Notes under the pieces: model-generated | What the model was told of the DNA's origin: nothing | The model's database searches: none | What the model saw: the letters and a program-made list of their open reading frames with translations, nothing else | Part shown: positions 24,083 through 32,790 of the stretch, in pieces | Position numbering within the stretch: the stretch's first letter is position 1 | Layout: each line of letters starts with the position of its first letter | Assembly: GCA_007693595.1 (NCBI GenBank) | Contig: REDI01000060.1 | Span: forward strand, 1-61,205 | DNA: 61,205 bases | From: Deltaproteobacteria bacterium | GTDB lineage: Bacteria > Myxococcota_A > UBA796 > GCA-2862545 | Direction of reading: 5' to 3' | Translations under genes and position numbers: made by a program

Positions 24083-25105
24083 TTGACCCACCCTGTTCTC
24101 ACGACCATCGACCTCGGGCCGCCCCCGTGGCCCACCCTCGACCCCTTCCTCTTCTGCGTCCATCACCTCGACCATTACCCAGCGGGCGATGAGCGAATGG
24201 CGCCCAAGGCCGCGCTAGACGGCCGTAATCTCGGTATGGACTTCGCGGGCAAGGATGGCTGGCGCATGTACCATGGCCGCGAGGTACCTGGCTTTCCAAA
24301 GCACCCACACCGTGGCTTCGAGACGATCACGCTCGCTCGGCGCGGGTTCATCGATCACTCCGACTCGATGGGCGCGACGGCGCGCTTCGGGCAAGGTGAT
24401 GTGCAGTGGATGACCGCTGGCAAGGGGGTCGAGCACTGCGAGATGTTTCCTCTGGTACGCCAAGATCAGTCGAACACGGGCGAGCTCTTTCAGCTCTGGC
24501 TCAACCTTCCGCGTGCCTCAAAGATGGTTCGGCCGTACTTCACCATGTTCTGGGCGCCCCAGGTGCCCCGGCTGCGCATGACCGACGCCCAGGACCGCAC
24601 CGTCGAGGTGGTTGCGGTGGCCGGCGCCCTCGAGGGCGCGCGCGAGGCACCGAAGCCCCCACCGGACTCCTGGGCGTCTGACCCCAAGAACCATGTCGCG
24701 ATCTGGACGATCTCCCTCAGCGCGGGAGCCCGCTGGACGCTGCCGGGCTCAGCTCCCGGGCTCAACCGAGTCCTGTATGCCTTTGAAGGGGGAGAGGTCG
24801 AGGTCGCGGGGAAGGCTCTGCGCGCTCCCCAGGCGGCCCAGCTCCGCTCGGAGGCCGAGATCGGGCTGGTCGCGGGCGATGCCGAGGTGCAGCTCCTCAT
24901 GCTGCAGGGGCGCCCGATCAACGAGCCGGTGGTGCAGCATGGGCCCTTCGTCATGAACACCCGAGGCGAGATCCGACAAGCGATCTTAGACTACCAAGCG
25001 GGTCACTTTGGCGATTGGCCGTGGGGCAAGGCCGATCCCGTCCACCCTCGGACCAGCGGACGGTTCGCCATCCACGCCGATGGTCGCCGCGAGGAGCCGG
25101 GCTGA
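24083..25105 (+). CDS. Pirin-family protein
   Basis: The start is placed at TTG 24083, because a near-perfect ribosome site AAGGAGGTG (24071-24079) ends 3-5 bases before it; the earlier GTG 24065 would lie upstream of that site. The product has 340 residues. The pirin bicupin signature is clear: FPKHPHRGFETITL, FIDHSDSMG, GQGDVQWMTAGKGVEHCEMF, then a second cupin around residues 190-270. The first-cupin His residues and Glu bind iron in pirins; known roles include quercetinase activity and redox sensing. The substrate is not evident. It converges with the acidic unknown gene, with three bases between stops. Confidence 0.9.
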   Translation: MTHPVLTTIDLGPPPWPTLDPFLFCVHHLDHYPAGDERMAPKAALDGRNLGMDFAGKDGWRMYHGREVPGFPKHPHRGFETITLARRGFIDHSDSMGATARFGQGDVQWMTAGKGVEHCEMFPLVRQDQSNTGELFQLWLNLPRASKMVRPYFTMFWAPQVPRLRMTDAQDRTVEVVAVAGALEGAREAPKPPPDSWASDPKNHVAIWTISLSAGARWTLPGSAPGLNRVLYAFEGGEVEVAGKALRAPQAAQLRSEAEIGLVAGDAEVQLLMLQGRPINEPVVQHGPFVMNTRGEIRQAILDYQAGHFGDWPWGKADPVHPRTSGRFAIHADGRREEPG

Positions 25106-25108
25106 CGC

Positions 25109-25765
25109 TCAGTTGGCGACGTCGCCGAGATCGGCGCCCTCGTTCTCGCCGTCGGGGACGTCGTCGTCGTCGGTCCACGCCCCTCCGAGGGGCTCGTCCT
25201 CTTCGCCGAGCAGCTCCTTGAGGAAGTCGCGGTCCTCGTCGGAGAGTCCGTAGGAGTCCGCGATGTCTCGGGCGAGGTCCTCGGGCTGCTCCTCGATGAT
25301 GCGGCTCGCCTGGTCTTCGGGGTCGTCGGGGCGACAGTATCGGGCCATCCAAGGAAAGGCACGATACATGCGCTCGCGCTCGTCGTCGGTCAGGTCGTGG
25401 GGGCCTCGGCTCGGGTTGGGGAGTCCGAGGGGGATCCCCGCGCCGTAGGCGTAGGCCTCGAGGCTTGTGCCGGGATCGGTGGGGCAGGTGGCGTCGAGCT
25501 GGCCGAGGTCCCACCAGACTGTGCCGTGCACGCGGGCCCCGAGGGGGAGGTCGGCCCGAGCCCGGATCTCGGTGCGCAGGGCGAGGGGGCCGGGGAGCGG
25601 ACCGCTGACGGGGAGCATGAGCCGAGCCGAGAGGGGCTCTCCGGTGCGGGATCGGAGCTCGACCGCGACGCCGTGAACCGAGGCTTCGTCGGTCTCGGGG
25701 CTCAGGCAGACCGTGACGTAGACGCGGTCGTCGTGTCGCTCATCGAGATGAAGCTGTAGATTCAC
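25109..25765 (-). CDS. Acidic protein of unknown function
   Basis: The start is uncertain. GTG 25765 has GCGAGG upstream and gives 218 residues (VNLQLHLDERHDD...); ATG 25798 would add 11 residues but has no ribosome site. The first ~110 residues look like a beta-sandwich (DDRVYVTVCLSP, GVAVELRSRTG, SARLMLPVSGPLPG, GTVWWDLG). The C-terminal ~100 residues are helical and strongly acidic, ending in DDDDVPDGENEGAD. No signal peptide is seen, so it is probably cytoplasmic. It is divergent from the Omp85-like gene. No family recognised. Confidence 0.6.
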   Translation of the reverse strand: MNLQLHLDERHDDRVYVTVCLSPETDEASVHGVAVELRSRTGEPLSARLMLPVSGPLPGPLALRTEIRARADLPLGARVHGTVWWDLGQLDATCPTDPGTSLEAYAYGAGIPLGLPNPSRGPHDLTDDERERMYRAFPWMARYCRPDDPEDQASRIIEEQPEDLARDIADSYGLSDEDRDFLKELLGEEDEPLGGAWTDDDDVPDGENEGADLGDVAN

Positions 25766-25883
25766 AAGGGGCCTCGCGCTGCTGCATAGGGGAGGCATAG
25801 GAACCGAAGTGCGTTGTGGCAAGGGGGCGAGGTGCGCGCCCTTCCCCCCGTGAGGTAGGCTAGGAGCGCCGCGGAGGACCCGC

Positions 25884-27215
25884 ATGCCCGTCTTCATCCT
25901 CACGATGCTCGCATTGGCGTGGGCTGAGCCCGATCCGACAGCACCCGACATGAGCCCAGGCGAGCGGGTTCCCCCGGTCGAGCAGACGGAAGAATCTGGG
26001 ACGAAGAGCGCGGAGTCGGAGACTCCCGATTCCGACAAGCAGGCGTGGGAGAGGGTCGGCTTCGGCTTTGGCGGGGTCCCGGCCGTCAACTACAACTCTG
26101 ACGAGGGGCTCGGGCTAGGAGCGATCGGCAACCTCTTCCGCTACGATGGGCAGACAGATCCTTATAAGTGGTCTTTAGACCTCCAGTTCTTCATGACGAC
26201 CATGAACGTCCACCACCACCGCCTGATCTATGACTTTCTCAACGTCGGTGGACTCCCCTTGCGGATCTTTGGTCGAGTCAAGCTCGAGGCGAGCCGGGCC
26301 GACAACTTCTGTGGGCTGGGGGATCGCATCACCTGCGATCCCGGCGTGCCGCAAGGGCTGGCTGACGCGCGGGGTCTGACGGGTGAAGAACGGGAGACCT
26401 TCGAGCGAAGGTATTACAAGAAGCGATACGTCATGCCCTACGGCATGATCAACGCGCGGTGGATGTTCAGTGACAAGCCCCACCGTTTCGAGATCTTCGG
26501 CGGATGGCGCGGCAACTGGATGCTGCCCGGCGATCTCGCGGTCGCCGAGCCCTTCCCCAACACCCTGTACTCCGACCTCTTTCCGACGGGTGAAGAGGGC
26601 TTCGTGAGCGTGATCCAGGCAGGGGTCATGCTGGATAATCGCCGCAACGAGCCTGCGCCCTACGACGGGTATTGGATCGAAGCCTCGATCCGGGGATCCT
26701 CGAACCTTTGGGGCAGTAATCCGGACTGGGAATATGTAGGGTTCAACACCACGCTACGGGGGTATCTGCCCCTGACGCCGAACGACGGAGAGCTCGTGCT
26801 CGCGGCGCGGGTCTTGCTCGATGGCATCGTCGGCGACACCAACATGCAGGACCTGACCTGGGTGGGTGGGAGCCAGCTCCTCTGGATGGGCGGGGGCGAG
26901 GACAGCCTGCGCGGGATCCGCCTGCGGCGCTTTCGGGGCCGGGTCAAGGGTCTGAACCAGGTGGAGCTGCGGTGGCGCTTCGCCCGGACCCGCATCTTCA
27001 AGATCCCCTTCGACTTTGGAGTGCTGAGCTTCCACGACACCGGCATGACGGCGGAGAACTGGGCGGATCTGGGCAGGATGAGGCCGTATTGGGGCACGGG
27101 AGGCGGGCTGAGGATCACGATGGATCAGAGCTTCGTGATACGGGCCGATGTGGGGGTGAGTCCCGTCGAGCGATGGTCGCCCGGGGTCTACATCTCGCTC
27201 GGAAACCTCTTCTAG
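25884..27215 (+). CDS. Omp85-superfamily outer-membrane barrel protein lacking POTRA domains
   Basis: 443 residues from ATG 25884, with GGAGG six bases upstream. After a short signal sequence (ending near residue 15) and an acidic, Ser/Thr-rich linker to ~55, the rest is barrel-like. It carries the BamA/TamA-type motif GGGEDSLRGIRLRRFRGR (compare [VI]RG[FY] in strand 16 loops) and ends in a beta-signal with terminal Phe (VYISLGNLF). No POTRA domain is visible. Such short Omp85 proteins are known in several phyla; some are fused or paired with enzymes. The metallopeptidase gene follows after 85 bp, so a joint role is possible but unproved. Confidence 0.8.
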   Translation: MPVFILTMLALAWAEPDPTAPDMSPGERVPPVEQTEESGTKSAESETPDSDKQAWERVGFGFGGVPAVNYNSDEGLGLGAIGNLFRYDGQTDPYKWSLDLQFFMTTMNVHHHRLIYDFLNVGGLPLRIFGRVKLEASRADNFCGLGDRITCDPGVPQGLADARGLTGEERETFERRYYKKRYVMPYGMINARWMFSDKPHRFEIFGGWRGNWMLPGDLAVAEPFPNTLYSDLFPTGEEGFVSVIQAGVMLDNRRNEPAPYDGYWIEASIRGSSNLWGSNPDWEYVGFNTTLRGYLPLTPNDGELVLAARVLLDGIVGDTNMQDLTWVGGSQLLWMGGGEDSLRGIRLRRFRGRVKGLNQVELRWRFARTRIFKIPFDFGVLSFHDTGMTAENWADLGRMRPYWGTGGGLRITMDQSFVIRADVGVSPVERWSPGVYISLGNLF

Positions 27216-27300
27216 ACGGGGTGCGTTTCAGGCACGTCGGGGCCCTACGTCGCAGGGGCGTGCCCTTGCCGATCGCCCCCGTGGGTCCCAGACTGAGGAC

Positions 27301-28404
27301 ATGGTCGGTCTGATTCGAAGCCTTCGCTCCGGTTGGTCGGCGGGGCTCCTCGGACTCCTGCTCTTCGCGAGCCCCTCGCTCGCCCAGGAGGGGCCCTCCG
27401 CCTCGGCGCCACCGCCTACAGAGTTGCGGGCGCACCGGGGGGCGGAAGTGCCGGCGGGCTGGCACACGCTCCAGGGCGAACACCTCCGCATGCACACCTC
27501 GGAGCGCCACCTCCGGCTGGGTCAGGCCTTGCTCGATCACGCCGATCCTCGGGTGCCTGAGCTCAGTGAGCGCCTGGGCTGGCCCGGTGGGCCGCCGATC
27601 GACGTATTCCTCGCGACCAGCGACGCTGAGTTTCGAAGGATCCAGCCAGGAACCCCGCCGGGCTGGGCCGACGCGACCGCCTACCCGGGCTTGGGTGCGG
27701 TCTACCTGCGCGCGCCGCAGGCCCGAGGAGGCGACCGGGATCCGCTCACGAGGGTGCTGGACCACGAGCTGGTGCACATCGTCGTCGGTCGTGCCTTCGC
27801 GCCGGACCGCGCCCCGACCTGGCTCCAGGAGGGCCTCGCCCAGCTCCATGCTGGCCAGCACGATCTGCACGCCATCCGCAAGCTGGCCGGAGCGGCCGTC
27901 TCGGGGCCGATCCCCCTCGACCAGCTCGAGCGAGCCTTCCCCAAGAACCCGCACGCAGCGTCGCTCGCCTACGCGCAGTCTGTCGACTTCTTGGTCTGGC
28001 TTGAACGAGAGTACGGCGACGAGGCGGTCCCGGAGCTCGTCGAGCGCCTGCGCCGAGGTGAGTCGCTCCCGGATGCCATCCTCGCGGTCACGGGCGAGCC
28101 TCTCCACGAGGTCGATCGCCGCTGGACCAGGCGCTTTACCGGGGTGAGCGGCGCGGTCTGGTCTGTCCTTGGTTCGCCGGATTTCATGTGGTTGCTCGCG
28201 GCCCTGATCGGGGTCGCCGCCATGTTTGTTGTTCGCTTCCGCCAGCGTCAGCGCCGGGCGGTCATCCGAAGCCGGGAGCGCAAGGAGCGTGAGCTGCTCG
28301 GGGAGCTCTGGACCCACCTGGGGCAGCCGGGCTCGCCCGAGGAGGATCGGAGGAGGCTGTTTTCATCGCTCGACCACCCCTCTGCGCGGGAGTCCTCCGA
28401 CTGA
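27301..28404 (+). CDS. MA-clan metallopeptidase with C-terminal membrane anchor
   Basis: 367 residues. The signal peptide ends at SLAQE (~29). The zinc motif is HELVH (155-159), and the third ligand is the Glu in WLQEGLAQ (Glu177), a gluzincin arrangement of the peptidase_MA-like family. A helix at ~299-317 (WLLAALIGVAAMFVV) follows the catalytic domain, leaving ~50 charged residues in the cytoplasm. The protease domain should therefore face the periplasm. It lies between the Omp85-like barrel and a GspC/PilP-like lipoprotein on the same strand. Substrate unknown; envelope protein turnover is plausible. Confidence 0.87.
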   Translation: MVGLIRSLRSGWSAGLLGLLLFASPSLAQEGPSASAPPPTELRAHRGAEVPAGWHTLQGEHLRMHTSERHLRLGQALLDHADPRVPELSERLGWPGGPPIDVFLATSDAEFRRIQPGTPPGWADATAYPGLGAVYLRAPQARGGDRDPLTRVLDHELVHIVVGRAFAPDRAPTWLQEGLAQLHAGQHDLHAIRKLAGAAVSGPIPLDQLERAFPKNPHAASLAYAQSVDFLVWLEREYGDEAVPELVERLRRGESLPDAILAVTGEPLHEVDRRWTRRFTGVSGAVWSVLGSPDFMWLLAALIGVAAMFVVRFRQRQRRAVIRSRERKERELLGELWTHLGQPGSPEEDRRRLFSSLDHPSARESSD

Positions 28405-28459
28405 ACCTCGTCGGGCCGATCCGCAGGTGGTACGTTAGGGCCGTTCCCGAGGAGGCGGT

Positions 28460-29095
28460 ATGGTTCGCATCGCTTGGCTGTCGTTGGTGTTGATCGCGGG
28501 CTGCGAGGTGGTGGAGCCTCGCGGCTCGGTGCTCGAGCCGGTGCGCGACGCCGCCGCGGCCCGATCGAGTGGTTCGGCTGCATCCGATGGCTCCGCCGAT
28601 GGCTTTGACTTTGACGCCTACAAGAAAGAGCAGGCCGAGGCCGATGGCGAGGCCGCGCCCGAAGAGCCCGACGCCCTCCTTGAGCAGCTCGGGGCCGAAG
28701 ATATGGAGGTCCCTGACGATCTTGACCAACGAACGTCGGAGCCGGAGCCGGAGCCGGCCCCGGCCGCCTCGCCCCCGACACCGGCCCAAGCCTCTCCCGC
28801 GCCGCCTTCCGCTGTCCCGCAAGAGCGTCCCTTCACCGTCGTCGACACCGCCATGGGGGTGCGCCTGGTGTCCACCCTCAACGGCACCTCACCGCCTCGT
28901 GCCGTGATCGGGCTGAACGCCGGCGAGGAGCGTGTCGTCAAGGCCGGCGACATGATCCCCGAGGCGGGCGTGGTGGTGCTCTCGATCGGCCGTGATCTGG
29001 TGCAGTTGGCGGAGGTCCGTAGTCAAGGGGACCACGCCACGATCCAGTCCGTCTTTCTGCAGAGCATGCTGCCGGGGCAAGGGTCGCGAGACTAG
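28460..29095 (+). CDS. Lipoprotein with GspC/PilP-like domain
   Basis: 211 residues; ATG 28460 is preceded by GAGGAGG. The lipobox is LIAGC (Cys15). The middle is a disordered acidic and then Pro-rich region, including a hexamer repeat encoding Glu-Pro pairs near 28738-28762. The last ~75 residues (TAMGVRLVSTLNGTSPP, RAVIGLNAGEERVVKAGDMI, then VVVLSIGRDLVQLAEV) fit the homology-region fold of type II secretion GspC and pilus PilP: strand, bound residue, 'G-D-x-I', 'V-x-x-I-x-x-D-x-V-x-L'. No other secretion-system gene is close, so it looks like an orphan linker between membranes. The domain match is my pattern recognition. Confidence 0.7.
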   Translation: MVRIAWLSLVLIAGCEVVEPRGSVLEPVRDAAAARSSGSAASDGSADGFDFDAYKKEQAEADGEAAPEEPDALLEQLGAEDMEVPDDLDQRTSEPEPEPAPAASPPTPAQASPAPPSAVPQERPFTVVDTAMGVRLVSTLNGTSPPRAVIGLNAGEERVVKAGDMIPEAGVVVLSIGRDLVQLAEVRSQGDHATIQSVFLQSMLPGQGSRD

Positions 29096-29257
29096 CACCG
29101 AAACCCCATCGTCGAACCTGGTACGGACCCGGATCGATTGGACGCAGCTGTTCGGGGGGTGGTTGTAGGCAGTCTGTCAGGACCTCGGACCTGGCGGTCC
29201 GACTCGTGGCGAGGGGCGGAGCTTCGCTCTATGCTGTCGGGGCTTCAGGAGGTCCCT

Positions 29258-30547
29258 ATGCTCGCCCTATTCTTGTCTACCTTCGCCCTTGCCTCACCCG
29301 ACCTCACCATGTCTGGCGATGAACAAGGTGAACGTGGTTGGAGCGAAGACGAGTGGAGCGGTGAGCTCCCCTGGGACGACGACGCCTACGCCCCCTCCGT
29401 GGTCGGTGGCGAGCCCGTCCAGCATGGCGTGGACCGCTGGGACTCCACGGTCGGAATCGTGGTACGCAACAGCTACGTCAGCTGCACGGGCACCCTGATC
29501 GCGCCTCGGGTCGTGCTCACGGCGGCCCACTGCCTGAACGGGGTCACGGGCGTCATCGTCGGGGCGAAGGACTGGGCCCGCGACTCCAGCGAGCCCGAGA
29601 CCGAGATCATTCGCGCCGAGGGGGTCTTTCCTCACCCGAGCTACAACCGCGGCGCGGGCCCCGACATCGCGGTCCTCCTCCTCGAAGAGCCATCGAGCTA
29701 CCCGCCAACGCCCATCGGCACCGACTGCGTCCGCGATGAAGACCTCGTCGATGGGGTTGAAGCGGCGGTCGTTGGCTTCGGCAACACACGCTATGACGGT
29801 CGAGGCGGCACGAGCCAGCTCCACGCGGGGATGACGGCCATTCAAGACAGGGACTGTGTCAACGATCGGATCGATGGGATCTGGACGGGCTGCTTGCCCT
29901 CGCTTCGTCCCGGGGGCGAGCTCGCCGCGGGCGGCAACGGCGTCGATGCGTGCTTCGGTGACTCGGGGGGCCCGCTGTATCTCCCCACGCAACGGGGTGA
30001 CTTTGTGGTTGGGGTTGTCTCGCGAGCCTTCGCGGGCGTGCCCCAGAACGAGCCGTGCCTACATGGGGGCATCTACGTTCGTCCTGACGCCTTCATCGAC
30101 TGGATGGAGGAGGTCACGGGCGAGCTCGTGGAGCATCCCCAGTGCAACGAGCCCCCGGTGGCCTCCGCCGATGGCATCCGGGCGCGCCCCGGGCGAAGCG
30201 GCACCACCCAGATCACGGCGGTCGATCCCGACGGCGATGACGATCTGATCACCTACGAGGTCCTGGTTCGACCCGAGCATGGTCTGGCCTCGGTCAGCCC
30301 CGATGGCGAGGTGACCTATGTCGCCAACGAGGACTATCGGGGCGAAGACTCTTTCGTCATCGGGGTGGTCGACAGCGGCTCCGACGTCTACGAGCGCAGC
30401 GGGCCGGCCACGACCCCGGTCGAGATCCCGGTCACGGTGGGGCGCTCCTTCTTGGGGTGCTCGGCGACCGCCGCAGCGCCGACGGGGCTAGCAGCTCTCT
30501 TCGGTGGCTTCTTCCTGCTGCTTCGTCGGCGCCGCGCCCAGGGCTGA
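29258..30547 (+). CDS. Secreted trypsin-like serine protease with MYXO-CTERM-like tail
   Basis: ATG 29258 has AGGAGG five bases upstream; 429 residues. A signal sequence (MLALFLSTFALA) and an acidic propeptide precede VVGGEPV, the usual activation site. The triad is His91 (LTAAHC), Asp136 (GPDIAVLLLEE) and Ser236 (GDSGGPL), so it should be active. After the ~270-residue protease domain comes a cadherin-like or tandem-95-type beta domain (~310-385, with VDPDGDDDLITYEV and YVANEDYRGEDSF). The end is Gly-Cys-Ser, a 20-residue hydrophobic helix and RRRRAQG, a variant of the MYXO-CTERM sorting tail. Likely displayed on or released from the outer surface. Confidence 0.9.
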   Translation: MLALFLSTFALASPDLTMSGDEQGERGWSEDEWSGELPWDDDAYAPSVVGGEPVQHGVDRWDSTVGIVVRNSYVSCTGTLIAPRVVLTAAHCLNGVTGVIVGAKDWARDSSEPETEIIRAEGVFPHPSYNRGAGPDIAVLLLEEPSSYPPTPIGTDCVRDEDLVDGVEAAVVGFGNTRYDGRGGTSQLHAGMTAIQDRDCVNDRIDGIWTGCLPSLRPGGELAAGGNGVDACFGDSGGPLYLPTQRGDFVVGVVSRAFAGVPQNEPCLHGGIYVRPDAFIDWMEEVTGELVEHPQCNEPPVASADGIRARPGRSGTTQITAVDPDGDDDLITYEVLVRPEHGLASVSPDGEVTYVANEDYRGEDSFVIGVVDSGSDVYERSGPATTPVEIPVTVGRSFLGCSATAAAPTGLAALFGGFFLLLRRRRAQG

Positions 30548-30604
30548 GTCGCCGGACTTGGCGGGATCCCCCGTCGGCGGGCTAGGCGTTCCTCAGCAGC
30601 GGCC

Positions 30605-30757
30605 GTGCGTGTCGTGTGTCTGACCACGGCGCTCCTGTTCGTCGTGGCCAGCGTGATTGGGCCTGTGGCCCGCCTCGTCGATCCTCGGCAGCGCGTCTGG
30701 CACCGGCGGATCGGCAGGTGGGCCGTCCTTCACCTTTCCCCGAACGTCGAGCCGAGG
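30605..30757 (+). pseudogene. Possible N-terminal remnant of a PlsC-type acyltransferase
   Basis: Between two convergent genes, GTG 30605 opens a frame whose first ~50 codons have strong G/C third positions and read like the start of an LPLAT/PlsC protein: a hydrophobic helix (LTTALLFVVASVIGPVARL) followed by VDPRQRVWHRRIGRW and a Leu-Ser-Pro. In intact acyltransferases the 'D-x-x-x-x-x-H-x-x-x-R-x-W' element precedes the catalytic HxxxxD. Here the frame runs into the 3' end of the convergent FecR gene with no such motif. No ribosome site is obvious. It may be a deletion remnant; chance similarity is possible. Confidence 0.35.
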
Positions 30758-31615
30758 TCAGTCGGGGTCCGCTCGTACGCCTCGGGGAAAGTTGAGGGCT
30801 CGACCCTCGCTGGGGATCCCGTCGAAGCCCAATCGGTCGAAGCTGGTCACGCGCCAGTAGAGCTTGTCGAGCCGATAAGGCAGAAAGAGCTGCGTGGGCT
30901 CCCAGCGAAGCCTGCCGACCTCGGTGCGGCGGAGAAGCTTGGTGAACGCAGCGTCTGACGCGATCTCCACGCGGTAGCCCAGGGCGCGCTCGACGGGCGT
31001 CCAGGTGAAGTCTGGGGTGTGAAGCACCCCCTCCGGCTCCGGTGAGACCGGGCTACCGGGAGGGAGCAAGGCGATGGGCTGCCCGGGGCGCTGACCTGTG
31101 GGGGTGCGTACACCTAGCCCGGCTTCGAGGGCGATCTGCGCTCCTGCGCCTCGAACCGAAACGGCCCGGGACACCGCCTCGGATCGCATGGCTGCCTCTT
31201 CGACCGCGACCCGGAAGCCACCCTGCGTTCCGCTGGTCGAGCCCGAGGGGGTGTGGATGGTGAGCTCGGTGCCCAGATCTCGCTCTCGGACCGAGAGCGC
31301 GCCGGTCCGCACGTTGATGACACGTCGAGAGGGGCCGGTCCGGGAGTCCGAGGAGCGCAGGGTCAGGCAGGTGCCTGGTAGCAGGGTCAGGTCGTCCGCT
31401 GGCTCGCACCCGGGCTCCCCGCCCAGGCGGAGCGTGGCGAAGCTGTCCTGGTCGGTGCAGACCTCGGTCCCGTGGGGAAGAAAGAGCTGCTCTTCGAGCC
31501 GGACCGGATCGCCGTCGAGGCGTGCGTATCCAGAGCCGTTGAGGGCGGTGAGCTGCGCGGGGCGCTCGTCGGGGACCTCAGCGAGCGAGAGGGAGGCGAG
31601 GAGCAACCATGGCAT
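30758..31615 (-). CDS. Secreted FecR-domain protein
   Basis: 285 residues; the ATG at 31615 shares one base with the preceding stop (TGATG). A short signal peptide (MPWLLLASLSLAEVP) is followed by a FecR-like domain (~20-165) with GTEVCTDQDSFATLRL, TLLPGTCLTL, VINVRTGALSV and TIHTPSGSTSGTQGGFRVAV. The C-terminal ~90 residues resemble a fibronectin-like beta domain (FTWTPVERALGYRVEI, then KLYWRVTSFD). It lacks the cytoplasmic and membrane parts of classic FecR, so it is probably a periplasmic partner, not a sigma regulator. Last gene of the kinase cassette and tightly coupled to the OmpA-like protein. Confidence 0.85.
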   Translation of the reverse strand: MPWLLLASLSLAEVPDERPAQLTALNGSGYARLDGDPVRLEEQLFLPHGTEVCTDQDSFATLRLGGEPGCEPADDLTLLPGTCLTLRSSDSRTGPSRRVINVRTGALSVRERDLGTELTIHTPSGSTSGTQGGFRVAVEEAAMRSEAVSRAVSVRGAGAQIALEAGLGVRTPTGQRPGQPIALLPPGSPVSPEPEGVLHTPDFTWTPVERALGYRVEIASDAAFTKLLRRTEVGRLRWEPTQLFLPYRLDKLYWRVTSFDRLGFDGIPSEGRALNFPRGVRADPD

Positions 31616-32790
31616 CAGGGCACCTCGGGTAGGACGGGCTGGACGAAGACCGCGCGCTGCTGCGCCGCGGACTGGGAGGGATCCGGCGGTCTGGGTGGCA
31701 CGAGGTCGTAGTCCGACTCACGAAGGCCCGCGGTACGCAGGAGCTCTGCGATCGCCTCGGCCCGCTCCGCCGCGAGTTGGAGGTTGAGCTCCATTCCACC
31801 ATCGGGCGAGTAGGAGCCGGCGATACGGAGGCGATAGCTGCCGCGGTTGCGGGCGAGCTCCTGAACCAGGATCCGATCCTCTGGACGGACTTGGGACGAG
31901 CCGCCTTCAAAGAGCACACGAACCTCGGGCGGCGGGGAGGCACGGAGCCAGAGGGCGTAGCCATCCATGATCTGCACCTCGAAGCGCTGGCGCTGCCCAC
32001 CACCCTTCACCTCGACCACCAAAGGGCCCTCGGCGGCCCTGAGTCGAGCGACCCCGTCCTCACCGATGTCGTGGACTTGCTCCCCCACGACCACGCGGTG
32101 CGCGGGGCTCCCCGCCACGATCACCCAGCCCTGCCCTCGGCGCGAAGACGAGGGGACGCCCTGATGGACCGCGCGGGGGGCGCTGCCCCCGGGCAGGCTG
32201 ATGCCTTGCTCGGGATGCCAGCCCTCCTTGGGTGCTTCGTCGGTCCAGGTGCAGGTCTCGGGATCCCACCAAGGTTTCCCGGAGGTGGCGGTCGGGGACG
32301 GAGGGGGCTCGGTGGATGGCGGGACCATCGGCTCGTGCCGGCTCCGCCCCGGTCGTCCCACAAGGCCGACCCGCAGCCCGATCGTCCAGCCGCCGGTCAG
32401 ATCGGTCCATGTCGCGGCGCCGAAGCGCATGTGGTGTGGCCATCCCGTCGGCGCGTCGACGTCGACGCCGAAGAGGACGACCGGGTTCAGCTCCTCGCCG
32501 AGGGACCCGCCTCCGCCCACCATGAGAGAGGGGCGCCAGGCCTCACGCCGGGTCTCGGGGTCGAGGAGGTGCAGGCGCAGCGCGGGCATGGCCTGGAGGT
32601 GTCCGCCGCCGCCCGAGATCAGCTTGGCATCGATCCTCCCCTCGAGGCCGAGGTGGGTCCAGGCACGCACCCCGAGTCCCGCGCTCATCAGAGGCCCACT
32701 CCCTAAATCCTGCGCGACGGTGACAGAGCGGCCCACCATGACATCGACGGTGGGGTCCGCCCAGGCGGTGAGGGCGAGCCAGAGGATCAT
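31615..32790 (-). CDS. OmpA-like envelope protein with degenerate peptidoglycan-binding site
   Basis: 391 residues; ATG 32790 overlaps the kinase stop by 4 bp. A short signal sequence (MILWLALTAWA) leads to a barrel-like region to ~135 (for example GGWTIGLRVGLVG), a Pro/Ser linker, a PEGA-like beta segment (~205-275) and a C-terminal OmpA fold (~285-385: VRVLFEGGSSQVRPEDR, AAERAEAIAELLRTAGL, QQRAVFV). The usual GHTD is GSYS and the NRRV motif is changed, so binding to diaminopimelate may be lost or altered. Coupled on both sides in the kinase cassette, it could be the envelope sensor that reports to the kinases; that is inference. Confidence 0.82.
   Translation of the reverse strand: MILWLALTAWADPTVDVMVGRSVTVAQDLGSGPLMSAGLGVRAWTHLGLEGRIDAKLISGGGGHLQAMPALRLHLLDPETRREAWRPSLMVGGGGSLGEELNPVVLFGVDVDAPTGWPHHMRFGAATWTDLTGGWTIGLRVGLVGRPGRSRHEPMVPPSTEPPPSPTATSGKPWWDPETCTWTDEAPKEGWHPEQGISLPGGSAPRAVHQGVPSSSRRGQGWVIVAGSPAHRVVVGEQVHDIGEDGVARLRAAEGPLVVEVKGGGQRQRFEVQIMDGYALWLRASPPPEVRVLFEGGSSQVRPEDRILVQELARNRGSYRLRIAGSYSPDGGMELNLQLAAERAEAIAELLRTAGLRESDYDLVPPRPPDPSQSAAQQRAVFVQPVLPEVP

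Noticed and set aside
28738-28762. Hexamer repeat (GGAGCC, about 3.5 copies)
   Set aside because: It encodes a Glu-Pro linker in the lipoprotein. It is short and keeps the frame, so variation would only change linker length.
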